A stretch of DNA of 64,000 bases from Qipengyuania sp. ABI-127-1 (GCA_022953095.1 JALJCR010000003.1:62001-126000), one strand, 5' to 3'. Positions 37,984 through 47,583 are shown, counted from the first letter of the stretch. Program-made: numbers and translations. The notes: generated from the letters alone by a model not told the origin.

Positions 37984-40394
37984 CGGAACCCCTTGTGTTG
38001 AACTTCACCGAGGTATCGAAAAACGACGTCGGCCTCGTGGGTGGCAAAAACGCCTCCCTCGGCGAATTGATACGATCGCTGGTTCCCCGGGGCATTGTGG
38101 TCCCTCCCGGCTTCGCGACGACGGCACGGGCTTTCCGGCTGTTTCTCGAACACAATGATCTCGACAGCGCTATTGCGGACCTTTTCGCGGCCCACGAGGC
38201 GGGCGAGGCGGGCCTTGCCCGGACCGGCGAAGCGATTCGTACTGCCATAGAGGCCGCCGAATGGCCCGACCCGCTGCGCCGGGCCATCATCGATGCCTAC
38301 GTGGCGATGGGCGAGCAGGCGGGCGAAGAGGCTTCGACGGTCGCGGTTCGCTCCAGCGCGACGGCGGAGGACCTCCCCGAGGCCAGTTTTGCCGGGCAAC
38401 AGGAAACCTATCTCAACATCACCGGCGAAGACGCCGTGCTCGATGCCTGCAAGCGCTGTTTCGCATCTCTCTACACCGATCGGGCCATCACCTACCGCGC
38501 CGCTCATGGCTTTGCCGAAGGCACGGTCGCGCTGTCGGTCGGTGTGCAGCGCATGGTGCGCTCTGACCGAGCATGTTCGGGTGTGATGTTTTCGATCGAC
38601 ACGGAAACCGGATTTCCCGGTATTGTCCTGATCGATGGGGCATGGGGCCTTGGCGAAAGCATCGTGCAGGGGGCGGTCGATCCCGATGCATGGCAGGTGT
38701 TCAAACCCCTCCTGTCTGAGCGCGAGGCCAATCCGATCGTCACGCGCAGGCTTGGTGGCAAGCGCAAGAAGATGATCTACGCAGCCGGTCCGCACGTTTC
38801 GACTGTCAGCATCGAGACCGACCCCGCCGAGCGCGAGATGTTCGTATTGTCGGATGCCGAGGTGCTGCGGCTCGCCCGGTGGGCGGTCCTGATCGAAGAG
38901 CATTACGGGCGTCCGATGGATATCGAATGGGCCAAGGATGGTCCCGACGGAGGCCTTTGCATCCTCCAGGCCCGCCCCGAGACGGTCCAGTCCCGCATGG
39001 CGGGCGGTTCCCTGAAATCCTATTCGCTGCGCAACGAAGGCGAAGCGTTGCTGACCGGGTTGGCGATTGGCGGGGCTGCGGCCAGCGGTCCGGTGTGTCT
39101 GATCGAAAGCGCCGGCGATATCGCGGATTTCGTCGATGGCGCCGTGCTGGTCACCGCGACGACGGATCCTGACTGGGTGCCGATCATGCAGCGCGCGGCC
39201 GCGATCGTCACCGACCACGGTGGGCGCACTTCCCACGCGGCGATTGTCAGCCGTGAATTCGGCCTTCCGGCGATCGTCGGGACGGGCAATGCCACACGGA
39301 TTTTGAAACCCGGCCAGCAGGTGACCGTCAGCTGTATCGGCGGCGATGAGGGGGTCGTCTATGGTGGCGAGGCGGAGGTCGCCGTCGAGGATATTGACTT
39401 GAGTACCGTGCCCGAAACCCGGACGAAGGTCATGCTCAACATTGCCGATCCGGGTGCCGCCAGCCGCTGGTGGCGGCTGCCGAGCGACGGCGTGGGCCTC
39501 ACTCGCATGGAGTTCGTGATTGCCAATACCATCAAGGTCCACCCGATGGCTCTGGTTCGTTTCGCGGAACTTGAAGATGCTACCGTCAAAGCGGAGATCG
39601 AGCGGTTGACCGAGGGTTATTCCGACAAGCGGGACTATTTCATCGAACATCTCGCCCAGGGTCTTGCGCGGATCGCCGCAGTGCATTTTCCTCGCCCGGT
39701 GATTGTACGGATGAGCGATTTCAAGACCAATGAATATGCCGGGCTGGTCGGTGGAGCCGCGTTCGAACCTGAAGAAGAAAATCCGATGCTCGGATTTCGC
39801 GGTGCATCGCGCTATTACTCGAAACACTACCGTGCGGGCTTCGCGCTTGAGTGTCGCGCGATCCGGCATCTTCGGGAAACCATGGGGTTTTCCAACGTGG
39901 CGATCATGATTCCGTTCTGCCGCACGCCGAAGGAAGCCGATCGCGTGATCGAGACCTTGCGCGAAGAAGGGCTGGCTCGGGGCCGCGACGGCCTCGAACT
40001 CTACATGATGTGCGAGATCCCTTCCAACGTCGTCCTGGCGGGCGAATTCGCTCGGCGATTCGACGGCTTCTCGATCGGGAGCAACGATCTGACGCAGCTC
40101 ACGCTCGGAATCGATCGCGATTCCGAGCTTCTGGCCGATCAGTTCGATGCGCGCGATCCGGCAGTTGCATGGATGATCCGCCGGACTGTCGAAGAGGCGC
40201 ATCGTGCGGGGGCAAAGGTGGGGCTATGCGGTCAGGCGCCGAGCGACGATCCGGAATTCGCACGCTTCCTCGTGGAATGCGGTATCGATTCGATCTCCGT
40301 CACTCCGGATAGTTTCGTCGCGGTCAAAAACCATGTGGCGTCAGCCGAACGGATACGTAGTAAAGGCGGCCCAGAGCAGGAGACGGGCGCATGA
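37980..40394 (+). CDS. ppsA: Phosphoenolpyruvate synthase
   Basis: An 804-residue cytosolic enzyme converting pyruvate and ATP to PEP, AMP and phosphate. It has the N-terminal ATP-grasp-like domain (VGGKNASLGEL, AVRSSATAEDLPEASFAGQQ), the mobile domain with the phospho-His419 in GGRTSHAAIV, and a C-terminal barrel ending GLCGQAPSDDPEFA. The GTG start overlaps the ndvB stop (GTGA) and AGGAGA lies upstream. PpsA draws pyruvate into gluconeogenesis and so can supply sugar for the glucan synthase. In this operon it is followed by pfkB, an enzyme running in the glycolytic direction. Confidence 0.94.
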   Translation: MTEPLVLNFTEVSKNDVGLVGGKNASLGELIRSLVPRGIVVPPGFATTARAFRLFLEHNDLDSAIADLFAAHEAGEAGLARTGEAIRTAIEAAEWPDPLRRAIIDAYVAMGEQAGEEASTVAVRSSATAEDLPEASFAGQQETYLNITGEDAVLDACKRCFASLYTDRAITYRAAHGFAEGTVALSVGVQRMVRSDRACSGVMFSIDTETGFPGIVLIDGAWGLGESIVQGAVDPDAWQVFKPLLSEREANPIVTRRLGGKRKKMIYAAGPHVSTVSIETDPAEREMFVLSDAEVLRLARWAVLIEEHYGRPMDIEWAKDGPDGGLCILQARPETVQSRMAGGSLKSYSLRNEGEALLTGLAIGGAAASGPVCLIESAGDIADFVDGAVLVTATTDPDWVPIMQRAAAIVTDHGGRTSHAAIVSREFGLPAIVGTGNATRILKPGQQVTVSCIGGDEGVVYGGEAEVAVEDIDLSTVPETRTKVMLNIADPGAASRWWRLPSDGVGLTRMEFVIANTIKVHPMALVRFAELEDATVKAEIERLTEGYSDKRDYFIEHLAQGLARIAAVHFPRPVIVRMSDFKTNEYAGLVGGAAFEPEEENPMLGFRGASRYYSKHYRAGFALECRAIRHLRETMGFSNVAIMIPFCRTPKEADRVIETLREEGLARGRDGLELYMMCEIPSNVVLAGEFARRFDGFSIGSNDLTQLTLGIDRDSELLADQFDARDPAVAWMIRRTVEEAHRAGAKVGLCGQAPSDDPEFARFLVECGIDSISVTPDSFVAVKNHVASAERIRSKGGPEQETGA

Positions 40395-41341
40395 TGGACA
40401 TCGGCACACTGACGCTGAACCCGACGATCGACATCGCGTGCGAGGTCGAGCAGGTCATTCCCATGCGCAAGATGCGCACGCAAAACGAACGCTACGACCC
40501 TGGCGGGGGCGGGATCAATGTGGCCCGCGTCTTTGTCCGCCTGGGGGGGAATGCGCGCTGTTACTATTTGTCCGGCGGCGCAACCGGCATCGCGTTCGAC
40601 GGCCTGCTGGACCTGCATCAGCTTGTGCGCTCGCCAATCAGGATCGCGGGGGCGACCCGGGTCAGCACCGCAGTCCACGAGCGCAATACGGGCCAGGAAT
40701 TTCGCTTCGTCCCGGGCGGACCCGACGTGACGGAAGAGGAATGGAACGAGTGCCTTTCGAGACTGGAAGGCGCGCACCACGATTTTCTGGTGGCCAGCGG
40801 TTCGCTGCCGCGCGGCGTACCGTCCGATTTCTACGCAAGGGTTGCTGCGATTGCGGCCAAGAACGATGTGCGTTTCGTTCTCGATACGTCGGGTGAAGCG
40901 CTTGCGGCCGGGATCGAAGGCGGCGGGGTTCACCTCGCGAAACCGAGCCTCGGAGAGTTTCGTGCCCTCATCGGTCACGATTTGCCGGACGATACGGCGA
41001 TCGCCGAGGCCGCGACCGAATTGGTCCGCACCAAAAAGATCGACTATCTGGCAATCACCATGGCCGAAAGAGGGGCGCTGCTGGCGAGCCGCGAGGGTGT
41101 GCTGCGTTTGCCGGCCATTACGGTCGAGACGAAAAGCGCGGTGGGGGCGGGCGATAGTTTCCTGGCTGCGATGGTCCATGCGCTCGCATCCGGTAAGACA
41201 CCGGACATGGCTTTCCGCTTCGGGCTTGCAGCCGGCGCTGCCGCCGTGCTCACTCCGGGTACCGACCTGTGCCGCGTAAAGGATGTAGAACGCCTGTTCG
41301 AGCGCTCTCTCGCGGGTGGTTTAGAGGCGGAGTTGTTATAA
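40391..41341 (+). CDS. pfkB: PfkB-family phosphofructokinase
   Basis: A 316-residue ribokinase-family sugar kinase. GGGGINVARVFVRLGG is the substrate motif of the phosphofructokinase-2 group, and VGAGDSF carries the catalytic Asp255. It resembles E. coli Pfk-2 more than FruK; a tagatose-phosphate kinase is the alternative. It begins with ATG ATG overlapping the stop of ppsA (ATGA). Its last codons lie in an AT-rich palindrome that precedes the metal operon. PfkB is a member of the mycobacterial DosR regulon too, and its link here to Usp genes is notable. Confidence 0.88.
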   Translation: MMDIGTLTLNPTIDIACEVEQVIPMRKMRTQNERYDPGGGGINVARVFVRLGGNARCYYLSGGATGIAFDGLLDLHQLVRSPIRIAGATRVSTAVHERNTGQEFRFVPGGPDVTEEEWNECLSRLEGAHHDFLVASGSLPRGVPSDFYARVAAIAAKNDVRFVLDTSGEALAAGIEGGGVHLAKPSLGEFRALIGHDLPDDTAIAEAATELVRTKKIDYLAITMAERGALLASREGVLRLPAITVETKSAVGAGDSFLAAMVHALASGKTPDMAFRFGLAAGAAAVLTPGTDLCRVKDVERLFERSLAGGLEAELL

Positions 41342-41349
41342 TATAACAA
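41333..41349. promoter_or_regulatory. AT-rich 17-bp palindrome before the czc operon
   Basis: TTGTTATA-A-TATAACAA has perfect 8-base arms around one central A, in a very GC-rich background. It covers the pfkB stop and lies 70 bases before the first gene of the czc operon. It looks like an operator for a metal-sensing repressor of ArsR/SmtB type, or a transcription end; no regulator gene is adjacent. Confidence 0.45.
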
Positions 41350-41418
41350 AACTGCGCCATTTAGATACTTTTCGACCCTTCTCATGGCAACCTTCATTTG
41401 CTAGAGGGCTGCCAGCCC

Positions 41419-41796
41419 ATGACTGTAAGCTATCGTCGCCTTGTCCTGAATCCGTTCATCGTCCTGCTGATGCTGGTCGCAATGGTTTTTGTGACTGCGG
41501 CGGATGCCGCGGCCTGCGGGGCCGAAGTGATGCCGGAAGCTCCTGCTGTTCTGATTGACGGTAATGGCGGTTCGGTTGCCTCGGCCGCCGACGCCGATGA
41601 AGAGCCAGCCGACGATGCCGCTCCGATAGAGCAGCATGGCGTGTGCAATCATGGCCACTGCCATCACGGGGCAAGCTTCGCTGCTCCCGTTCAGAAAACC
41701 GCGGCTATGCATGAGCCTGCTCTTCTTGTCTCAGCTCCGCCGATGGTCCTCGTATCGAGTGTCAGCGATCGACTGAGGCGTCCTCCTCGCGCCTGA
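41419..41796 (+). CDS. Small exported His/Cys protein heading the czc operon
   Basis: A 125-residue protein with a signal peptide (about 1-30, cleavage near ADAAACG) and a mature part with acidic stretch EEPADDAA and the metal-binding-looking HGVCNHGHCHHG. It is placed 64 bases before czcC. Small proteins in this position, such as CzcI, are known in czc operons, but no sequence match is claimed. The start at 41419 (MTVSYRRLV) is favoured over a TTG at 41398. Function is probably periplasmic metal binding or sensing; inferred from composition and place only. Confidence 0.65.
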   Translation: MTVSYRRLVLNPFIVLLMLVAMVFVTAADAAACGAEVMPEAPAVLIDGNGGSVASAADADEEPADDAAPIEQHGVCNHGHCHHGASFAAPVQKTAAMHEPALLVSAPPMVLVSSVSDRLRRPPRA

Positions 41797-41859
41797 CGAC
41801 CGTCATCGCACTGCGTGTTGCAGTGCTTTTCGGATCGTCAGCAGAGGAAATTTCCAGAA

Positions 41860-43113
41860 ATGTCAGCCATCAATTGGCGGGGGGTCCTGTTTGCAGGGCT
41901 GGCTCTCGCCGCAATCGCCACACCTGTGGCGGCGCAGGAGCGCGAGCGCCTCTCGCTCGCCGATGCCTTGCGCCGCGCGGATGTCATTACGGGCCTTGAG
42001 CAGGCCGCGCCCAATCCGCGCATAGCCGGTCCGCGGGCGCAGGCCGATGCCGCGCGCGCTCTCGTCGGCCAGGCTCGGCTCCGGCCCAACCCCGAAGTAT
42101 CCCTCGAAGTCGAAAATATTGCGGGTAGCGGAGCGTTTTCGGGTTTGAGCGCTACCGAATATACGCTTTCCATCGGACAGCGTCTCGAGCTTGGAGACAA
42201 GCGTGGGACGAGGGTTCGTGCAGCGCAGGCCGGCGCCAATCTCGCCGATCTGCGTGCCGATCTCGCGAATGTCGACCTCGCCTTTCTTGTGCGCGAGCGC
42301 TATCTGGCGGCGACAGCCGCTGCGGCGCGTGTCGAACTTGCGCGCGATGTCGTCACACGTAACGAAGAACTGGCGCGGATTGCCGGCCTGCTGGTCGAGG
42401 TCGGCCGCGAGCCTCCCTTGCGTGCGCTTCGCGCTGAAGCTGCTTTGGCGGAAGCAAGAGCCGAGCTGGAAGCGGCGGACGCGGCGAGCGTTGCCGCGCG
42501 TACGGCGCTCGCTTCGCTGTGGGGCGAACAGAGCAACCCTCCCACGGTTCCTGCCAGCTTCCCGGTCATCGACCCGCCCGGTCTTCTTCTCGCCGCGACG
42601 GATGGCCTTGCGCTGAAGGTCGCTCGGGCGGAAAGCAGGGTGGCAGCAGCCGAAATTGCGCGCGAGCGCAGCCTGCGGGTTCCCGACCCGGTGGTTTCGG
42701 GGGGCGTTCGCCGCTTCGCGGAAAGCAATGACAACGCTTTTCTTGTCGGTGTGTCCATCCCTCTTCCATTCAGCAACCGCAACCAAGGCAACATTGCTGC
42801 CGCAGAGGCCGAATTCAGGGCAGCATCCGCGCGTGAGGCGGTGGCACTGGCAGATTTCGAGCAGGCGGTGACGCGTGCGCGTGCCCAGTTCCTTGCCGCC
42901 GAAATGCGTGTCGAAACGCTTTCGGCCACGTCGCTTCCGCAGGCCGAAGAGGCACTGCGGCTCGTCCGTATCGGGTACCGCAACGGCCGCTTCCCTCTGA
43001 TCGAGGTGCTCAGTGCTGCCGAGGCGCGCGACGCCATTCGTGAAGCGCTGATCGCGGCGCAGGAAGAACGAGGTCGGGCTGCCGCCGAACTCATCCGGCT
43101 GGCAGCACAATGA
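41860..43113 (+). CDS. czcC: TolC-family outer-membrane channel, CzcC-like
   Basis: A 417-residue outer-membrane efflux protein with signal peptide (LAAIATPVAAQE), two coiled-coil repeats (about 60-200 and 260-400), and typical TolC-family sequence NPEVSLEVENIAG with GQRLELGDKR. It forms the exit duct for the CzcCBA tripartite pump. GAGGAAA lies upstream of the ATG. The stop overlaps the first possible ATG of czcB. It is first of the three core pump genes, all overlapping. Confidence 0.9.
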   Translation: MSAINWRGVLFAGLALAAIATPVAAQERERLSLADALRRADVITGLEQAAPNPRIAGPRAQADAARALVGQARLRPNPEVSLEVENIAGSGAFSGLSATEYTLSIGQRLELGDKRGTRVRAAQAGANLADLRADLANVDLAFLVRERYLAATAAAARVELARDVVTRNEELARIAGLLVEVGREPPLRALRAEAALAEARAELEAADAASVAARTALASLWGEQSNPPTVPASFPVIDPPGLLLAATDGLALKVARAESRVAAAEIARERSLRVPDPVVSGGVRRFAESNDNAFLVGVSIPLPFSNRNQGNIAAAEAEFRAASAREAVALADFEQAVTRARAQFLAAEMRVETLSATSLPQAEEALRLVRIGYRNGRFPLIEVLSAAEARDAIREALIAAQEERGRAAAELIRLAAQ

Positions 43114-43124
43114 GGAAAATGATC

Positions 43125-44273
43125 ATGAACCGCAGAACACTGGCGATTATCGCCGGGGCAATCATACTGTCCGCCGTCATCCTGTCGATCTTCTGGCCCG
43201 ATGGCGCCCAAGAAGCCGAACCGGTCGAAACAGCGAGCGAGGCCGAACTGCCCGAAGGGCTCGTCTTGCTCGATGAGCAACAGATCCGTGCAGCAAAGAT
43301 TTCGGTCGAGACCGTTGGCCGGGGCTCTGCCGTCGAGCTGGTTTTCCCGGCGACAATTGCCGCCAGCCCGACAGGGAGTGCGAGGATCGATGCGCGCGCG
43401 GCAGGCGTCGTGCGGAGCGTGAACAAGACGCTGGGCGACTATGTTCGCGCGGGGGAGACCGTCGCGCGCATCGAAAGCGCGGATGCCGCTGCGCTGGCAT
43501 CCCAGCTCAACGCGGCCCGGGCGCGGGTGAATGAGCTATCGGCGGCCTACGAGCGAGAGCGCCGCCTGTTCGAAGCCAGCGTGACCGCGCGCCAGGATCT
43601 GGAGGCGGCAAGGGCCAATCTCCAGGTCGCCCAATCCGAATTGTCGCGCGCGCAGGCAGCCGTTGCTGCTGCCGGCGTCAGCGGGGATGGGAGATCGCTT
43701 GCCGTTACCAGCCCGCTTGCGGGTCGGGTCACGGCTGCGCCGATCATACTGGGCGCATTCGTCGCTTCCGGCGAGGAACTTTACCGCGTTGTCGATCCCA
43801 ATGCGATGCAGGTCGAGGTGGCTCTGCCTGCCGCCGATGCAACTCGCATCGCTCCTGGTGACGAGGCCACTCTGGAAGTTGGCGACGACAGCGAAGTCGG
43901 CGCCCGCGTCCGCTCCGTAACGCCCTCACTGGATATGGAAAGTCGCAGCGCCACGGCGGTTCTGGCGCTGTCCCGGCCGATACCCGGATTGCAGCCCGGC
44001 GCTTTCCTTCAGGCACGGATCCGGCCTTCGGAGGAGGTCGACCAAACCCGGATATCGGTTCCCGAAGACGCGGTGCAGACCATCGATGGCCAGGACATGG
44101 TTTTCGTGCGGACCCGTCGCGGATTTCAGGCGCGACCCGTCGTAACTGGCACCCGATCGGGCGGCCAGGTCGTCATCGAATCCGGTCTCGAACCGAAATG
44201 GCGGATCGCCACTGCGAACGCCTTCCTGCTCAAAGCCGAGCTCGAGAAAGAGAGCGCCGAACATGGTCACTGA
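43125..44273 (+). CDS. czcB: RND efflux adaptor, CzcB-like
   Basis: A 382-residue membrane-fusion protein with one N-terminal anchor (about 3-22), lipoyl halves (DARAAGVVRSVNKTLGDYVR and VTSPLAGRVTAAPI), an alpha-hairpin and a beta-barrel ending in a C-terminal membrane-proximal domain. It joins CzcA to CzcC. Start choice: GAGGA is eight bases before the ATG at 43125; ATG codons at 43110 and 43119 are in frame but less well spaced. It lies between czcC and czcA and overlaps czcA by 11 bases. Confidence 0.9.
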   Translation: MNRRTLAIIAGAIILSAVILSIFWPDGAQEAEPVETASEAELPEGLVLLDEQQIRAAKISVETVGRGSAVELVFPATIAASPTGSARIDARAAGVVRSVNKTLGDYVRAGETVARIESADAAALASQLNAARARVNELSAAYERERRLFEASVTARQDLEAARANLQVAQSELSRAQAAVAAAGVSGDGRSLAVTSPLAGRVTAAPIILGAFVASGEELYRVVDPNAMQVEVALPAADATRIAPGDEATLEVGDDSEVGARVRSVTPSLDMESRSATAVLALSRPIPGLQPGAFLQARIRPSEEVDQTRISVPEDAVQTIDGQDMVFVRTRRGFQARPVVTGTRSGGQVVIESGLEPKWRIATANAFLLKAELEKESAEHGH

Positions 44274-47200
44274 TAATCCATCCGAGCGTCAGCACCTCGA
44301 AAAAAAGCATGGTCATGGCCTTATTGGCATGATCCTCGATGTAGCGGTCCGTTTCCGCTGGGTGATGATCGTCCTGACGGTCGGGATCTCCATCTGGGGG
44401 GCGCTCAATCTTTTGCGCCTGCCGATCGATGCCGTTCCCGACATCACGAACGTCCAGGTACAAATCAACACCGAGGCACCGGCCCTTTCGCCGTCACAGG
44501 TCGAGACCCAGGTGACGTATCCGGTCGAAACGGGCTTGGCCGGTATCGACGGGCTCGAAATGACTCGTTCGATTTCGCGCAATGGCTTCAGCCAGGTCAC
44601 CGCCATCTTCGAGGAGGGGACCGACATCTATTTTGCGCGCCAGCAGGTGAATGAACGGCTGGCACCCATCACCGCCTCGCTTCCCGAAGGTGCGGAACCG
44701 GTCATGGGGCCAATATCCACCGGCCTTGGCGAAGTACTCATGTACACGATCGAATACGAATATCCGGGTGGCAAAGGTGCACCTGTCGGTGGGGCAACCG
44801 GCTGGCAAAGCGACGGTAGCTTCGTCACCGAACGCGGCGATCGTCTGGGCAGCGATGTTGCCAAGGCGGCCTATCTTCGCACGGTACAGGACTGGGTCGT
44901 CGCACCGCTCATGCGATCGGTTGATGGTGTTGCGGGCGTGGACTCCATCGGAGGTTTCGAGAAACAATATCTGGTTCAGCCCGATCCCGCGCGGTTGACC
45001 GGATATGGTCTGTCCTTCGACGCGCTGATCGAGGCGCTCGAAGCGGCCAATCTGGCCGAAGGCGCCAATTTCGTCGAACGGTCCGGTGAAGCGTTACTTG
45101 CCCGCGTCGATGCGCGGCTTGGCAGTATCGAGGATATCGAAAACGCCGTCGTCGCAACTCGCGAAGGCGTTCCGATCCGGATCGGCGATGTCGCGACGGT
45201 CGCCATCGGCGGAGATCTGAGAACCGGTGCTGCTTCGCTGAATGGCGATGAAGCCGTGGTCGGGACGGTTCTCATGCGGGCCGGGGAAAACAGCCGCACG
45301 GTTTCCGCTGGAGCCGCCGAAAGACTTGAAGAAGTCCGATCCTCGCTTCCCGAGGGTGTGGCCGCCGAGATCGTGTACAACCGTTCCTCGCTGGTCGATG
45401 CGACGATTGCGACGGTCGAGAAGAACCTCGTCGAGGGTGCTCTTCTGGTCATTGCGGTGCTGTTCCTCCTGCTCGGCAATATCCGTGCCGCAATCATCGC
45501 GGCGCTGGTCATCCCGGTTTCGATGCTGATGGCGGCAATCGGAATGAATCGCCTCGGCGTTTCGGGTAATCTGATGAGCCTGGGGGCGCTCGACTTCGGC
45601 CTGATCGTCGATGGTGCTGTGATCATCGTTGAAAACAGCGTCGCCAGACTTGCCGCGCGGCAGCATCACGAAGGACGCTTGCTCACGCTCGGCGAACGCC
45701 TGGCTGAAACACGGCTTGCCGCGCAGGAAATGATCAAACCGACCGTTTACGGACAAGCGATCATCCTGCTGGTATATGCCCCTCTGCTGACGTTCTCCGG
45801 CGTGGAGGGCAAAACTTTCTCACCCATGGCGATCACGGTCATGCTGGCGCTCGCTTCGGCTTTCGTCCTGTCGCTCACCTTCGTACCGGCCATGATCGCC
45901 GTGCTTTTAAACAAGAAGATGACTGAAAAGGAGGTCAAGCCGATACGCCTGGCGAAGGAACGCTATGGCCCGCTGCTGAGAAAAACGATTGCCCGGCCTT
46001 GGCCAGTGATCGCTGGCGGGGCGGGACTGTTCGTTCTGGCGGCTTTCGTTTTCACCCTGCTGGGGAGCGAGTTTACTCCGCAGCTCGACGAACGCGATAT
46101 CGCCGTCCAGTCGCTCAGGATTCCGTCCACGTCGCTCGAACGGTCGCTTGCCATGCAACGCCAGGTGGAAGACCGGCTCGAGCAGTTCCCGCAAGTTGCG
46201 CTGGTGTTCTCACGTACCGGAACGGCGGAGGTTGCGAGCGATCCGATGCCGCCCAACGCATCCGACGCCTACGTCATTCTGAAGCCACGCGAGGAATGGC
46301 CCGACCCGGGTCTTCCGAAGGATGAGCTCGTTTCCGAAATGGAAAGCGCCCTCAATGGTCTGGTTGGCAACCTTTATGAATTCAGCCAACCGATCGAACT
46401 GCGCTTCAACGAGCTAATCGCTGGCGTGCGCGGCGATGTCGCGGTCAAAATTTATGGCGACGATCTCGCCGCCATGACCTCGACTGCCAACGAGGTTGCA
46501 GGTGTCCTGCGGGACATCGAGGGCGCCGCTGACGTCAAGGTCCAGCAGGTGACAGGCTTCCCGACGCTCGACATCGTCTTCGATCGGCCGACGATCGCCC
46601 GATACGGCCTGACCGTGGAAGATGTGGCCCAGTCGGTTGCCATAGCACTGGGCGGTCGGCCGGCGGGTCTCGTCTTCGAGGGCGATCGCAGATTCGACGT
46701 GATGGTGCGCCTCGCCGATGCGACACGAGATGACTTCGACCAGCTCGGAACGCTGCCGATATTGCTGCCCAATGGAGCAACAGTGCCTTTGCGCACTGTC
46801 GCTCAATTCCAAGTGGTCGATGGGCTTGCCGAAGTGCGCCGTGAACAGGGCCGCCGCCTTGTTATCGTCTCGGCCAATGTGCGCGAACGCGATCTCGGTA
46901 CCTTCGTCGAGGAAGCTCAGGAAGGAGTGCGCGATCAGGTCGAACTGCCCGCAGCTTCTTTCATCGAATGGGGCGGCCAGTATCAGAACCTCCAGGCCGC
47001 CCAGGGACGGCTTGCCCTGGTCGTGCCGCTGGCCTTTGCGGTGATCCTGCTGCTGCTCTACATGGCGCTTGGCGGATGGGTTCCGGCACTCGCCGTCTTC
47101 ACCGCCATTCCGATGGGCCTTGCTGGCGGTGTGTTCGCTCTGGCGCTGCGTGGCATGCCGTTTTCCGTTTCGGCGGCTGTGGGCTTCATCGCGCTGTCGG

Positions 47201-47583
47201 GAGTGGCGACACTCAATGGACTCGTGATGGTCACCGCGATCCGCCAGCGCCTGGAGAAAGGTGTCGAACTCAGCGAAGCGGTTGTGGATGGCGCCTTGGC
47301 CCGGCTGCGACCGGTGCTGATGACCGCTCTCGTCGCGTCGCTCGGCTTCGTCCCGATGGCGATCGCCACCGGCACCGGAGCGGAAGTGCAAAGACCGCTG
47401 GCAACCGTCGTCATCGGCGGGTTGATCACGGCGACCGCGCTCACACTTTTCGTTCTGCCCGCAATTGCGCGGCTCGTTCTGAACCGTTCGAACGACGGGC
47501 AGAGTTGGCGCCAAAGATGGTGGGACCGCCTGCGCCGCAACGCCACACGCGCGGAGCAGCGTGAGCTGGGAGACATAGTTTGA
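44263..47583 (+). CDS. czcA: Heavy-metal RND efflux pump, CzcA-like (HME1)
   Basis: A 1106-residue inner-membrane proton antiporter exporting Zn2+, Co2+ or Cd2+. The TM4 signature DFGLIVDGAVIIVEN places acidic residues at 444, 450 and 457 with the same 6 and 7 spacing as Asp402, Asp408 and Glu415 in Cupriavidus CzcA, which marks divalent-cation rather than Cu/Ag pumps. The N-terminal cytoplasmic tail is long and His-containing (KKHGHG). It closes the overlapping czcCBA run; an extended hairpin follows the stop. Confidence 0.94.
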   Translation: MVTDNPSERQHLEKKHGHGLIGMILDVAVRFRWVMIVLTVGISIWGALNLLRLPIDAVPDITNVQVQINTEAPALSPSQVETQVTYPVETGLAGIDGLEMTRSISRNGFSQVTAIFEEGTDIYFARQQVNERLAPITASLPEGAEPVMGPISTGLGEVLMYTIEYEYPGGKGAPVGGATGWQSDGSFVTERGDRLGSDVAKAAYLRTVQDWVVAPLMRSVDGVAGVDSIGGFEKQYLVQPDPARLTGYGLSFDALIEALEAANLAEGANFVERSGEALLARVDARLGSIEDIENAVVATREGVPIRIGDVATVAIGGDLRTGAASLNGDEAVVGTVLMRAGENSRTVSAGAAERLEEVRSSLPEGVAAEIVYNRSSLVDATIATVEKNLVEGALLVIAVLFLLLGNIRAAIIAALVIPVSMLMAAIGMNRLGVSGNLMSLGALDFGLIVDGAVIIVENSVARLAARQHHEGRLLTLGERLAETRLAAQEMIKPTVYGQAIILLVYAPLLTFSGVEGKTFSPMAITVMLALASAFVLSLTFVPAMIAVLLNKKMTEKEVKPIRLAKERYGPLLRKTIARPWPVIAGGAGLFVLAAFVFTLLGSEFTPQLDERDIAVQSLRIPSTSLERSLAMQRQVEDRLEQFPQVALVFSRTGTAEVASDPMPPNASDAYVILKPREEWPDPGLPKDELVSEMESALNGLVGNLYEFSQPIELRFNELIAGVRGDVAVKIYGDDLAAMTSTANEVAGVLRDIEGAADVKVQQVTGFPTLDIVFDRPTIARYGLTVEDVAQSVAIALGGRPAGLVFEGDRRFDVMVRLADATRDDFDQLGTLPILLPNGATVPLRTVAQFQVVDGLAEVRREQGRRLVIVSANVRERDLGTFVEEAQEGVRDQVELPAASFIEWGGQYQNLQAAQGRLALVVPLAFAVILLLLYMALGGWVPALAVFTAIPMGLAGGVFALALRGMPFSVSAAVGFIALSGVATLNGLVMVTAIRQRLEKGVELSEAVVDGALARLRPVLMTALVASLGFVPMAIATGTGAEVQRPLATVVIGGLITATALTLFVLPAIARLVLNRSNDGQSWRQRWWDRLRRNATRAEQRELGDIV

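Noticed and set aside
37782..40202. Long open frame (about 800 codons) antisense to ppsA
   Set aside because: It is the GC-rich shadow of ppsA codons; no ribosome site and no family motifs.
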